From Endozoicomonas sp. Mp262 (GTDB lineage: Bacteria; Pseudomonadota; Gammaproteobacteria; Pseudomonadales; Endozoicomonadaceae), in assembly GCF_025643335.1 (NCBI RefSeq), contig NZ_CP092489.1, positions 4,784,501-4,848,500 of the forward strand: a DNA stretch of 64,000 nucleotides. Direction: 5' to 3'. Position 1 is the stretch's first letter. The number at the start of each line of letters is the position of its first letter. The position numbers were made by a program, and so were the translations under genes. Positions 24,241 to 33,223 of this stretch are shown in pieces. The notes under the pieces were generated by a model. That model was not told the origin of the DNA. It saw only the letters and a list, made by a program, of their open reading frames with translations, and did not search any database.

Positions 24241-25215
24241 ATGTGGTTTAAAAATCTGATTTTTTACCGCTTTACCCAACCGTTCACCCTCAATCAGGAA
24301 GCGCTGGAAGAAAAGCTTAAGGAAAAGCGTTATCAAAGTTGTGGCAGTCAGGATATGAGCACGTATGGCTGGGTACCACCACTGGGGCGCCATGGCGACT
24401 TGCTGACCCACTGCACCGGCTCCTTTATTATGGTGACAGCCCATAAGGAAGAGAAGATTCTCCCTGCCAGCGTCATTCGGGATACCCTTGAAGAAAAAGT
24501 TGAAGTCATTGAGCAAGAACAGGATCGCCAGGTTTTCAGCAAAGAAAAGAAAGCCCTGAAAGATGATGTCATTATGGAGCTGTTGCCCAAGGCCTTCTCT
24601 CGCCATCAGGACACCTTTGCCTACATTGACCCTGTGGGAGGCTGGATGGTTGTTGATGCCTCTTCTTTTAAAAAGGCTGAAGAATTAACCAGCTGCCTGC
24701 GGGAAAGCCTGGGTAGCCTGCCAATAATCAACGTACCCTTAAAAAACCATCCTTCCCAGTGCATGACCCAATGGCTGGAACAAAAGGTTGAAGTACCCTC
24801 CCCTTTTAGTCTCGGCGATGAATGCGAACTGCGGGAACCCGGTGATGAAGGAGGACAAATAAAGGCCAGTAAACAGGAACTGATTTCAGAAGAAATTGGC
24901 GTTCACCTGGAAGCGGGCAAACAGGCTAGTAAGCTGGCACTGTGCTGGGACGATGCACTGACTTTCGTTCTGGGTGATGACCTGGTTATCCGCAAGCTGA
25001 AATTCACTGAAGTGGTACAAGAGCAGTTAGATCAGGTTGAAGCTGAAACGGCAGCAGAGCAGTTTGATGCTGATTTTTCTGTGATGAGCCTGATGTTGCA
25101 AAAATTACTTACTAATCTGATTGAAGCACTGGGTGGAGAAAATACCGACATCAGCACAGAGGAATATATTGAGAAAAAAGTACTCAGTGTCAGCAAGCAG
25201 TTTGAGCCAGCCTAA
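24241..25215 (+). CDS. rdgC: recombination-associated protein RdgC
   Basis: A 324-residue protein (E. coli RdgC is 303). The start MWFKNLIFYRFTQPF, the stretch GWVPPLGRHGDLLTHCTG and the C-terminal KLKFTEVVQEQLD and FDADFSVMSLML are diagnostic. RdgC forms a ring-shaped dimer that encircles DNA non-specifically and limits RecA-driven recombination. AGGAAT precedes ATG. It is a stand-alone gene between the tRNA array and a large inverted-repeat element. Confidence 0.95.
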   Translation: MWFKNLIFYRFTQPFTLNQEALEEKLKEKRYQSCGSQDMSTYGWVPPLGRHGDLLTHCTGSFIMVTAHKEEKILPASVIRDTLEEKVEVIEQEQDRQVFSKEKKALKDDVIMELLPKAFSRHQDTFAYIDPVGGWMVVDASSFKKAEELTSCLRESLGSLPIINVPLKNHPSQCMTQWLEQKVEVPSPFSLGDECELREPGDEGGQIKASKQELISEEIGVHLEAGKQASKLALCWDDALTFVLGDDLVIRKLKFTEVVQEQLDQVEAETAAEQFDADFSVMSLMLQKLLTNLIEALGGENTDISTEEYIEKKVLSVSKQFEPA

Positions 25216-25228
25216 TAAACAGCTCTAC

Positions 25229-25458
25229 TCGTTCTCAGGGTCCTGAGGGTATCGCGAAAGCCTGAGTTCTCTCCGTCGTCATCCCGCACAGGGATTGTAC
25301 GGGATCCATATCACAGGGAGGTGAATCTCTCAGCCCGCATGATACGTGCGGTTAGACTGCCTTCCATCGCAGATGGATCCTGTACAATCCCTGTACAGGA
25401 TGACGGCATTGAGTCTATTTCAGACTTCCGCGACACCCTCGGAACGCCGGGAACGAGG
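25229..25458. repeat. large imperfect inverted repeat (MITE-like), about 230 bp
   Basis: Arms 25229-25308 and 25374-25456 are imperfect inverted copies. Both contain CGTCATCC, CAGGGATTGTAC and GGATCCA sequences, with outer CTCGTTC-to-GAGGGT ends and a 65-bp centre. There is no coding frame. The ends resemble those of the element at 49672-49857. Confidence 0.75.
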
Positions 25459-25573
25459 AGAATCATGTTTCCATGACCGGATTAAAGCGTAATTCAAAAG
25501 TGGCGTTTACTCAGAATATTTACAGGCTCCGGCCTGCAACAAGATGCTTGCAGGCTCTCATAGCCTCCACAAA

Positions 25574-25933
25574 TCACGCATCGAACCCAATATCTTTAGC
25601 TTTTACATTCAGCTGAAAAGGTTGCCACTCTCCTCCTGAAAATTTAATTCGTGCTTTGACGGCTATCTCTTCAGGTGCATAAACAATGTTCTCTTCCCGG
25701 TATATTTTTCCATCCAACATTAGGTCTGTTGCTTTTTTCATTCCTCTTTTAATACCTCTCTCATACCAATCCAACGCCTTAGTTTTCATGGCATCAGACA
25801 TATCCTCAACAATTTCCAAGAAATCGTCGCTTGGATTAGCAGTATGCCTGGGTTCAAGCTTGGCTGCCTCTGCAATTTTGTTGGTTGCCTTACGATAGGT
25901 AGCACTAGCAGCAGCTATGGGCGAATTTGACAT
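25574..25933 (-). CDS. hypothetical protein
   Basis: The start at ATG 25933 (MSNSPIAAASATYRKATNKI) is preceded by AGGAG at 6 bases, better than the upstream extension to 25963. The product has 119 residues, is soluble and has no signal peptide. The second half (LDWYERGIKRGMKKATDLML, then VKARIKFSGGEWQPFQLNVK) reads as a helix followed by a beta-rich module. I do not recognise the family. It lies alone between a MITE-like repeat and cnoX, so it may be a lineage-specific insertion. Confidence 0.7.
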   Translation of the reverse strand: MSNSPIAAASATYRKATNKIAEAAKLEPRHTANPSDDFLEIVEDMSDAMKTKALDWYERGIKRGMKKATDLMLDGKIYREENIVYAPEEIAVKARIKFSGGEWQPFQLNVKAKDIGFDA

Positions 25934-26061
25934 TTTTTGACTCCTAAACTCCAGCCAATCCAAAAACCAAGTATTCGTAACTTGCTATCCGTTTAGCCCT
26001 TTCTAAAGCGCGCTTTGCCAAGATCCAACAACCCGTTCAACCTCAACAGCGCGCTTTAGGA

Positions 26062-26928
26062 TTAGTGCAGCAAGCTAAACAGCTTACCCCGGTAGCGTTT
26101 AGCCAGCGGATGGCCCGCTCCCAGCTGGTCAAACACCTTGAGCATTAACAGACGGGCGCCGTCTTCACGAAAGCCTCTATCCCGGCGGACGATCAACAGC
26201 AGGTTTTCCAGCGCTTGCTCACTATTATCTGCAATCACTTCACGGATAGCTAACTGGTAACGGGCTTCATGGTCATTTTCATCCTTGGACAGGCTTGCTT
26301 CCAGCTCTGGCTTTAACGGTGCATCAGCCACCATCTCATAAAACATCAGCTTGGCTTTTGGCTGGGCAATCCCCTGTGCATCATCTGGTAGGGCTGAAAT
26401 AATTTGGCGAGCCTGGTCAACCTGTCCCAATTCAAGCAGCAAATTAACTTGAATCACCTGCAAGTCATGATTATCCGGCTCTTCCTGCAAAATTTGCTGT
26501 ACCAGCGTCAAGGCCTGATCCATCTGCCCCGCAGCAATCAACTCATCAATTTGCAATTTGATTCTTTCCACAGGACTCAGTGTCAGTGGATCCAGAACAG
26601 CCCTTAGCTGAGCTTCTGTCTGAAGCCCTGACAACACCTCCACCGGCCGCCCCTGATGAAAAATAATCAGCGTCGGGATACTTCGCACACCCAGCTGGGC
26701 CATCAATTGCTGAGCCAGCATTTGCTGCCCTTCCGCATCCAGCTTAGCCAGCAAGAACTTTCCCTGATACGCCTGAACCAGGTTTTCCAGAATAGGTAAC
26801 TGTGCCTTACAGGGTTCACACCATTCCGCCCAAATATCCAGCAACACCGGTTTTTCTGTAGATTGCTGAAGAATATCCCGAATATTGCTTTCCGTGACCT
26901 CTATCACATTGAGCTGCTCATTCATCAT
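26062..26928 (-). CDS. cnoX: thioredoxin-domain chaperedoxin CnoX (YbbN)
   Basis: About 288 residues from ATG 26928; GTG 26940 and ATG 26925 are alternatives. The N-terminal thioredoxin fold has LLDIWAEWCEPCKAQLPILE with a complete CxxC, and RSIPTLIIFHQG with the cis-Pro. The C-terminal 170 residues are TPR-like helices (QALTLVQQILQEEPDNHDLQ). E. coli CnoX has SxxC in place of CxxC; here both Cys are present, so redox activity is more likely. Family role: holdase and partner of GroEL or DnaK under chlorine stress. Confidence 0.9.
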   Translation of the reverse strand: MMNEQLNVIEVTESNIRDILQQSTEKPVLLDIWAEWCEPCKAQLPILENLVQAYQGKFLLAKLDAEGQQMLAQQLMAQLGVRSIPTLIIFHQGRPVEVLSGLQTEAQLRAVLDPLTLSPVERIKLQIDELIAAGQMDQALTLVQQILQEEPDNHDLQVIQVNLLLELGQVDQARQIISALPDDAQGIAQPKAKLMFYEMVADAPLKPELEASLSKDENDHEARYQLAIREVIADNSEQALENLLLIVRRDRGFREDGARLLMLKVFDQLGAGHPLAKRYRGKLFSLLH

Positions 26929-27111
26929 TGTTTTCCACACTGTCAGAACCTGAGGCCACTTTAATATAAATAGTTAAGTCACTGCACCCCTATTGAAGGG
27001 CTTTTAATCCGGACTCAATGGTTGCTGCGCGGAACAATCTATTCCCGATCCGGCTTGCTGGGGGTTTATTGTGCAAAAAGACGATACACACCCGGATAGA
27101 CAGGTACGAAC

Positions 27112-27294
27112 ATGGCTAAAAAAACACGTTCCGGGATGGCGATAAAACCCCTGTTTTTTCAGACCGATATGCTCCTGAGTACACCGCTAAAAAAACATCC
27201 AGAATGTTACCCACAAAACTTGTGGATAACATTGTGGAATTCTTTAGAACACCTTTCAGAAAGACTGATGAATACTGAACACTCATCAAATTGA
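27112..27294 (+). CDS. possible 60-residue small protein
   Basis: ATG 27112 to TGA 27294 encodes MAKKTRSGMAIKPLFFQTDM and a polar, Cys-containing remainder. A weak AGG lies 7 bases upstream. A hairpin with a T run starts exactly at its stop, which favours a real transcription unit. The rest of the cnoX-purC interval (26929-27438) contains DnaA-box-like sites but no other gene. Confidence 0.3.
   Translation: MAKKTRSGMAIKPLFFQTDMLLSTPLKKHPECYPQNLWITLWNSLEHLSERLMNTEHSSN
27207..27229. promoter_or_regulatory. inverted pair of DnaA-box-like sites
   Basis: TTACCCACA (27207-27215) and TGTGGATAA (27221-27229) face each other with a 5-bp gap. The second is a perfect 9-bp DnaA box on the minus strand. 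Confidence 0.35.
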
Positions 27295-27315
27295 TCATTT
27301 TTTGATCAATTTTTT
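27288..27315 (+). terminator. hairpin terminator after the 60-residue frame
   Basis: AAATTGATCA, loop TTTTT, TGATCAATTT then T: a 10-bp perfect AT-rich stem with a T tail. Confidence 0.45.
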
Positions 27316-27438
27316 CCTTTTGATATCAATAGCTTAGAAAGTATGCACAGAGGATCTGCCATGAGAAAAAAACCAAAAAATAATGTTACAAACTCTTGAC
27401 ATTTGTGCATAAACACAAAACACAGATTCAAAAAAATA

Positions 27439-28542
27439 TTAGTCAATCAAACCGTAATCATCCCGAAGCACCTGGATAATTTCAGCCTTGGGATTAGCAG
27501 AAAGATGCAGTTTTTGTCCCGTGATTTTTTCGGCAATATCCAGATAAATATTGGATATTTCCATCAGGACCCGCTCAGGCAATACATTATTCTTTGCCAG
27601 CGCCAGACGTTCATCCATTCGCTGTTTATTGAGCAACACATCAGGGTCAGGAAAATGATTAAGCAATAGCTGCCGGAAGGCCTCCTTGGAGTTTTCTACC
27701 ACGCGCCCCTTTCGATAGGAGGGGCCATCCCAAATACGGGACGAATCCGGTGTTCCCACCTCATCCATATAGATCAGTTTTTCCTGACCGTTCTGGTCAG
27801 TGACGTAGCCAAATTCAAACTTGGTATCCACAAAAATCTGATCAAGCCTGGATAGCGAGCGGCTAATAAGATTAAAGCCTTCTTTTAAAAGCTTTTCATA
27901 GAGATCAATATCATCGGGCGAGCGAAAATTAAAGGCCGCATAGTTATTTTCAATGTCTTTTCGGGTGATATTGACGTCGTCCACTTCAGGGACACCGGGG
28001 ATTCCAGTCAGAATTCCCTTGGTTGAGGGGGTAATCAGTAACTCAGGGAGTTGTTGGTCCTTTTCCAGTCCATCAGGAAGAGGTATCCCGCAACATTCAC
28101 GTTCGCCCTTGGCGTAAGCACGCCACATGGAACCTGTAATATATTGGCGGCAAATGGCCTCGATCATTACCGGCCTGGCTTTCTGAACAATCCAGACAAA
28201 AGGATGGGGAATATCCAGGATATGGCTGTCAGCCAGCCCCTGATCACGAAACAACTTAAACCAGTGGTTAGAGACTGCATTCAGTGCCGCCCCTTTCCCC
28301 GGCACCCCGTTCATTCCCCCTTCACCGCGCCAGATACAGTCAAAGGCAGAGATTCTGTCACTGATCACCATAATGGCCAATGGCGCATCATCGGCAACAG
28401 GGTAACCCCTCTCTTTAATCAAGCGGTGACTATCCGCTTCCGTAAGCCAATAGACCGAGCGGACTTTGCCACTATGAACCGGTCGATCAGTACGAATTGG
28501 CAAATCGTTGTTTACTGCCAAAACCTTATCAGCAAGACTCAT
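27439..28542 (-). CDS. purC: phosphoribosylaminoimidazolesuccinocarboxamide synthase
   Basis: A 367-residue protein, the long SAICAR synthetase form seen in Vibrio and relatives (E. coli PurC is 237). Seen: [11 protein letters not shown] at the start, [38 protein letters not shown] and DTKFEFGYV with [11 protein letters not shown]. It ligates aspartate to CAIR in purine synthesis using ATP. It follows bamC and dapA in the E. coli-type order dapA-bamC-purC, 168 bases downstream of bamC. Confidence 0.95.
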   Translation of the reverse strand: MSLADKVLAVNNDLPIRTDRPVHSGKVRSVYWLTEADSHRLIKERGYPVADDAPLAIMVISDRISAFDCIWRGEGGMNGVPGKGAALNAVSNHWFKLFRDQGLADSHILDIPHPFVWIVQKARPVMIEAICRQYITGSMWRAYAKGERECCGIPLPDGLEKDQQLPELLITPSTKGILTGIPGVPEVDDVNITRKDIENNYAAFNFRSPDDIDLYEKLLKEGFNLISRSLSRLDQIFVDTKFEFGYVTDQNGQEKLIYMDEVGTPDSSRIWDGPSYRKGRVVENSKEAFRQLLLNHFPDPDVLLNKQRMDERLALAKNNVLPERVLMEISNIYLDIAEKITGQKLHLSANPKAEIIQVLRDDYGLID

Positions 28543-28710
28543 GACCCACTGTCCTTACGTGTTAATCGAGATACGGAACACTCGATCGCGAATTCTAACA
28601 GATCCTGAAAGGCCTGCCACACTTAACGGACGATGGGATAAAAATAATAGCTGGGGATTCAGGGGGCATGGCAATGGTTGCTTACCACACCCCATAATCA
28701 TTTCGGCTTA

Positions 28711-29847
28711 TTATTTCAGGTTCTTTCTAATAAGCTCCAGAAGCTTCTGGCTTTCCTCTTTTCCGGCAGAGGTCGAGGAGTCTTTTTCAACGGATACCTG
28801 TACCATATCAGGGAACTGACTGACACGAAGATGCAGGTTCTCCCCTTTGGCTTCAGGCTCTTTTTTGTCGCTGCCAAACAGCCTTGAGAAGAAACCCTTT
28901 TCTTTTTCAGGTGCTGTTATTTTCTTGGGGTCAAGTGGCAAATAATATATACCCGCTGAACGGTTTCTATCACTGACGGGTATCCCGGCCTTAGACAGAG
29001 CATCACCAATAGCTGCCCAGCTCTGGGCATAGGAAAGCCCTCTTATGGCCAGCAGCGGATTACCGTTGCCATCCTGGCTTAACTCGGTATTGCCTTTGAT
29101 ATCAAGCTCCTGGGCAAGATAAGACACAGAACCTTCATCGGATTTGGCCAAGAAAACCAGCATATCTGCAGACAGTGCCTGAATCACCCGGAGGCTTCTA
29201 TCCCCCAGATTATTCCAGACTGCCGGCTCAGGGGCTTTCCCGGAACCTGATGGCGGGCGGCCTTTATGCTGAATATGGATTTCGGATGTCCCTTCCCTGG
29301 TGCCACGAATCACTTCAATACGGAACCTGTCCTCTATGGGGTCCAGGTCCTTGACTCCAACCCACTTCCCTACCGTTCTTAGTACCAGGCCATGTTCACT
29401 GTCTTTACCGAGATTAATCCAGCCGGTTTCCAGCACACCTTTTTTGGCATCCGCCCTGGTCACCGGTAGCTCCGCCTCTCCCACAAAGGCTTCCACCCGC
29501 GGCCATATTTCACTGGGATTTCTGGCAGCAAGCAACCAGGAGCGATCCCCGTCACGCTCTATACTGTATGTTTCGCCATCGCCCCTGGTTAATCGCTGGG
29601 CAGGCCTTGGTACCTCATAGTCTTCGGATAGCTTGACATGTTCATTTTCAATAGGGGGAATCACCAGGACACTGCCCAGGGACTTTGCATTCATTCCTTC
29701 CGGAACCTTAGCAGGCCCCGCTGTTTCAGCCTTGGTATAGTCCCCGGATTTATCCCGCAAATACCCTTGCTTACCAAAAGGGTTGGAACAACCTGCCAGC
29801 GCAACAGCACAAGCGATCAATGGCAAGCTTTTCAGCATAACTCTCAT
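28711..29847 (-). CDS. bamC: outer membrane assembly lipoprotein BamC
   Basis: A 378-residue lipoprotein. The lipobox ALAGC lies at about residues 17-21 and is followed by an unstructured N-terminal stretch with KVPEGMNAKSLGSVLVIPPI, the segment known to bind BamD. Two helix-grip domains follow (SWLLAARNPSEIWPRVEAFV; PLLAIRGLSYAQSWAAIGDA). It is an accessory subunit of the BAM complex at the outer membrane. It is larger than E. coli BamC (344), with a charged insert near residues 320-340. It lies 28 bases downstream of dapA. Confidence 0.9.
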   Translation of the reverse strand: MRVMLKSLPLIACAVALAGCSNPFGKQGYLRDKSGDYTKAETAGPAKVPEGMNAKSLGSVLVIPPIENEHVKLSEDYEVPRPAQRLTRGDGETYSIERDGDRSWLLAARNPSEIWPRVEAFVGEAELPVTRADAKKGVLETGWINLGKDSEHGLVLRTVGKWVGVKDLDPIEDRFRIEVIRGTREGTSEIHIQHKGRPPSGSGKAPEPAVWNNLGDRSLRVIQALSADMLVFLAKSDEGSVSYLAQELDIKGNTELSQDGNGNPLLAIRGLSYAQSWAAIGDALSKAGIPVSDRNRSAGIYYLPLDPKKITAPEKEKGFFSRLFGSDKKEPEAKGENLHLRVSQFPDMVQVSVEKDSSTSAGKEESQKLLELIRKNLK

Positions 29848-29875
29848 TTTTTACTAAGCTCCTTGCCCTGTTATA

Positions 29876-30751
29876 TCAAAGCAGATCTAACTGAGCCAAA
29901 ACCTGGCGAATAACGGGTTGATGGTTCTCTGCAAGCGGCGTTAAAGGCAGGCGAATCCCGCCTTTGATTAACCCCATCTGCTGCAAGGCCCATTTGACGG
30001 GAATCGGGTTGGACTCCACAAAGAGTTTTTTATGGAGACCTTGCAGTTGACCATTAATCGCCTCAGCGTCTTCCCGCTGGCCTTGCAGAGCGGCAATACA
30101 TAGCCTGTGCATAAGTTTTGGAACCACATTATTGGTGACCGAGATCACCCCGTTAGCTCCCCTGAGCATTAACTCCATTCCTGTAGAATCATCACCGGAA
30201 TAGATAGCAAAGTCACGACCGCATAATTCGCGTATCTCTGCGCCTCTTTCAATGATCCCCGTGGCTTCCTTGATCCCGACAATATTATCCAATATGGATA
30301 ATCTCGCCACCGTCTCCGGCAGAAGATCAACGGCAGTCCTCCCCGGTACGTTATACAGAATTTGAGGTATCGCCACCGATTCAGCAACGGTCTTATAGTG
30401 GCGATAAAGCCCCTCTTGTGTTGGTTTATTGTAATAAGGAGTTACCAACAGACAGGCATCAGCACCCAGTGCCTTGGCTTCAGCTGTCAGGTGAACCGCC
30501 TGCTGGGTGGCATTGGCCCCGGTACCCGCAATAACCGGCAAGCGACCTGCAACCTGATCTATAACACGCCTGAGGACTTCGCAGTGTTCCTGGACTGTGA
30601 GTGTCGCGGACTCGCCGGTAGTCCCTGCAATAACAAGCCCGTCAGAGCCTTCCCTGATATGGTATTCCACAAGATTGTGTAGGCACGTCCAGTCCAGCTC
30701 CCCATTCTCATGCATAGGGGTGACAAGTGCTACAAGGCTACCGGTTATCAT
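29876..30751 (-). CDS. dapA: 4-hydroxy-tetrahydrodipicolinate synthase
   Basis: 291 residues from ATG 30751, which has AGGAG 7 bases upstream. Motifs: GTTGESATL (substrate loop), TPYYNKPTQEGLYRH, ILYNVPGRTAVD and VGIKEATG with the Schiff-base lysine. It condenses pyruvate and aspartate semialdehyde, the committed step to lysine and diaminopimelate. It is first in the dapA-bamC-purC cluster and diverges from bcp across a 270-bp gap that must carry both promoters. Confidence 0.96.
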   Translation of the reverse strand: MITGSLVALVTPMHENGELDWTCLHNLVEYHIREGSDGLVIAGTTGESATLTVQEHCEVLRRVIDQVAGRLPVIAGTGANATQQAVHLTAEAKALGADACLLVTPYYNKPTQEGLYRHYKTVAESVAIPQILYNVPGRTAVDLLPETVARLSILDNIVGIKEATGIIERGAEIRELCGRDFAIYSGDDSTGMELMLRGANGVISVTNNVVPKLMHRLCIAALQGQREDAEAINGQLQGLHKKLFVESNPIPVKWALQQMGLIKGGIRLPLTPLAENHQPVIRQVLAQLDLL

Positions 30752-31019
30752 CAATTCACTCCTGTGAGCTTAAATCATTGTAATGTTACCGATGGAAAAA
30801 AGCCTTCACAAGTAACCTGACCACACTAGGGGCTGTTGAGGCAACCAATGAAAACTGTAAAGATATTAGCACTTATATGCTTGCAACAGGTTTGTCCGGA
30901 CTTGGATTCCTGACGTAAACTAGGACAATCAGACATAGGCCTAATTGAATTTTCTTTCCAAAGGCTATTTATGTTTTCTTGTTACCTATCTCCAGAGACA
31001 ATAAACTGAAGGACTGACA

Positions 31020-31487
31020 ATGAGTATTGCACTAGGCCAGCAGGTCACGGACTTTACCGCAAAAGCGACTGGCGACCAGGATATTAAACTTTCAGCCCTG
31101 AATGGTACCAAAGTAGTTCTTTTCTTTTACCCTAAAGATAACACTCCCGGATGTACCAGTGAGGTGCAGGCCTTTCGAGACCATTATCAATCTTTCAGAG
31201 AAGCTGACACAATAATCTTTGGCATATCAAGAGATAGCCTGAAGTCCCATGACAACTTCCAGCAGAAACATCAGCTACCCTTTGAACTGATTTCAGATCC
31301 CGATGAAACCCTGTGCAACCTGTTTGATGTCATTAAACTCAAAAAATTATACGGCAAAGAGTACATGGGGATTGAGCGCAGTACCTTCCTCATTGACCGC
31401 AAAGGCATATTGCAGCACGAATGGAGAAAAGTGCGAATCAAGCATCATGTTGAAGACGTACTTCAGGCTGCTCAGGCTATTGAATAG
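31020..31487 (+). CDS. bcp: thiol peroxidase Bcp (peroxiredoxin Q)
   Basis: A 155-residue peroxiredoxin. The peroxidatic Cys is in YPKDNTPGCTSEVQAFRDHY; the position 5 residues later, where many Bcp proteins have a resolving Cys, is Val-Gln-Ala here. FGISRDSLKSHDNF and MGIERSTFLIDRKG are family motifs. It reduces peroxides with thioredoxin. It is monocistronic and ends at a repeat-rich convergent boundary with the PerM-type gene. Confidence 0.93.
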   Translation: MSIALGQQVTDFTAKATGDQDIKLSALNGTKVVLFFYPKDNTPGCTSEVQAFRDHYQSFREADTIIFGISRDSLKSHDNFQQKHQLPFELISDPDETLCNLFDVIKLKKLYGKEYMGIERSTFLIDRKGILQHEWRKVRIKHHVEDVLQAAQAIE

Positions 31488-31597
31488 GGAATAGGGAATA
31501 GGGAATAGGGAATGGTGAATGGTGAATGGTGAGCAGCCTACAATACGTCTTAGCACTAACCATTCCCTATTTCCCCATTCACTATTCCCCACTAATA
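31486..31597. repeat. GGGAATA(G) minisatellite with opposing copies
   Basis: Four tandem 7-bp AATAGGG units, then three GGTGAAT units, face ACCATTCCCTATTTCCCC and ACTATTCCCC on the other side, forming an inverted-repeat structure between the convergent bcp and PerM-type genes. Confidence 0.8.
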
Positions 31598-31601
31598 ACG
31601 A

Positions 31602-32663
31602 CTAGACTCCCACATCCTGCACCTTAGGCCAGGCATTCATAACCGCTTTCAGCAGTGTTGCCAAAGGAATGGCAAAGAACACTCCCCAGAATCCCCAAAG
31701 GCCGCCAAAGACCAGAACAGCAATAATAATGGCAACAGGGTGAAGGTTAACGGTTTCCGAAAATAATAATGGCACCAGCACATTGCCATCCAGGGCCTGA
31801 ATCACGCCGTAGACAATCATTAATATCAGGAACTCATTACCAAAACCCCATTGAAAAAAGCCAATGATAGTCACAGGCAGAGTGACCACTGCCGCCCCAA
31901 TATAGGGAATCACCACTGACAGGCCCACCATCAGGGCCAGCAAGGCAGAATAATTCAACCCTAAAATAACAAAAGCAATAAAACTGACAACCCCGACAAT
32001 AACAATCTCTATGGCCTTACCACGAATATAATTGGCAATCTGGTCATTCATTTCATCGGCAACCTGATTGATCAGGCGGCGCCTTGCTGGCAAAAGCCCA
32101 CCAATCCAGGCTAGCAGGGGTTCCTTATCCTTAAGGAAAAAGAAAATAAGAATGGGAACCAGAATCAAATAAATGAGTATACCAAGGGCACCCGGCAGCT
32201 TTGACAGTGAAAAAGAAAGAGCCCACTGCCCCATACCAGCCAGTCTACTACTGATGGCGTCGGCAATAAGCACCGCCTGTCTCTCTGAGACAAACCCCGG
32301 GTATAGCTCAGGCAGGCTTTTAAACAGTTTTTGTCCCACATGTACCATTCTTGGCACTTCATTAAGTAAATGGGTAACCTGCTCCCAAATTAATGGAACC
32401 AGCACCAGAACAAACATGAGGAGAACAGCAACAAACGCAGCAAAAACCAGATTGACAGAAAGCAGGTGAGGCACTCCCTTTGCCTCCATGCAGTTAATCA
32501 CCCCCTGCATAAGAAACGCAAGTACCAATGCAGCAAATACCGGTGCCAGCATATACCCCATGGTCAGCACCACAAGAAAGCCAAACACCAGTAACACTAA
32601 TAATACCAGCGCTTCATAATCAGATAAGTAACGTTGAAACCAATCTTTTATAATCTCAAGCAT
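31602..32663 (-). CDS. AI-2E family transporter (PerM-like permease)
   Basis: A 353-residue integral membrane protein with about seven to eight transmembrane segments in the usual AI-2E/PerM arrangement: two N-terminal helices (LVLLVLLVFGFLVVLTMGYM), a large cytoplasmic insert, then SLVLVPILIFFFLKDKE-like and GLNYSALLALMVGLSVVIPY. The family exports small molecules; the substrate here is unknown. It lies 11 bases after the tusA-like gene on the same strand and faces bepA. Confidence 0.88.
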   Translation of the reverse strand: MLEIIKDWFQRYLSDYEALVLLVLLVFGFLVVLTMGYMLAPVFAALVLAFLMQGVINCMEAKGVPHLLSVNLVFAAFVAVLLMFVLVLVPLIWEQVTHLLNEVPRMVHVGQKLFKSLPELYPGFVSERQAVLIADAISSRLAGMGQWALSFSLSKLPGALGILIYLILVPILIFFFLKDKEPLLAWIGGLLPARRRLINQVADEMNDQIANYIRGKAIEIVIVGVVSFIAFVILGLNYSALLALMVGLSVVIPYIGAAVVTLPVTIIGFFQWGFGNEFLILMIVYGVIQALDGNVLVPLLFSETVNLHPVAIIIAVLVFGGLWGFWGVFFAIPLATLLKAVMNAWPKVQDVGV

Positions 32664-32674
32664 TCACCCACCCA

Positions 32675-32905
32675 CTATTTATGCCGTAACACATGGATAA
32701 AAACACCGCCAACCGTCTCGCTTGAGACCAGTGTATGCCCCACAATACGGGCATAACTGGCAAAATCCCTGACAGAACCCGGATCCGTTGTCTGCACTCT
32801 AATTACCTGTCCGGAACTCATCTGGCTCATGGTTTGCTTGGTTTTCAACAAAGGTAACGGACAATTCATCCCTTTAAGATCCAACTCCAGATCCGCTTCA
32901 ATCAT
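32675..32905 (-). CDS. TusA-family sulfur carrier protein
   Basis: About 76 residues from ATG 32905. The CPxP active-site motif is seen in LDLKGMNCPLPLLKTKQTM, followed by IRVQTTDPGSVRDFASYARI and the C-terminal HVLRHK, matching TusA/YedF folds. The family Cys receives persulfide sulfur and passes it on, for example to tRNA thiolation. It sits beside a PerM-like gene and bepA, as in pseudomonads. Confidence 0.88.
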   Translation of the reverse strand: MIEADLELDLKGMNCPLPLLKTKQTMSQMSSGQVIRVQTTDPGSVRDFASYARIVGHTLVSSETVGGVFIHVLRHK

Positions 32906-33031
32906 GTGACGGATAAACTCCCGTTTTATTTTACAAAATTCATTTCGACAAGACACCTAATAACAGAACCCTGTGGTGTAAAAGCAAGAGACCGGTTACT
33001 ATCTTAAAAGTATTATCAATAGGTACACTGT

Positions 33032-33074
33032 TTAGGGACTGTTGAGCTCATGATAAAACCTCAACAACCCCTAA
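33032..33074. repeat. inverted repeat hairpin between tusA-like and bepA
   Basis: TTAGGGACTGTTGAG and CTCAACAACCCCTAA pair at 13 of 15 positions around a 13-base loop. Related GGGGCTGTTGAGG sequence occurs near 30827. Confidence 0.6.
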
Positions 33075-33223
33075 GAGCAACCCTGCATACTTTTTTACAC
33101 CTGTTTATTTTCAGGCCTGACAAAATATAAGCCAATCCGTGATAAACAGATAACAGTCTCAGATTGAGCCTTGCAACCTTTACCGCTAGAGTGTACCGCA
33201 GATCACACAAAGATGGATAACCT

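Noticed and set aside
24229-24606. 125-codon minus frame
   Set aside because: It is antisense to rdgC and has no supporting features.
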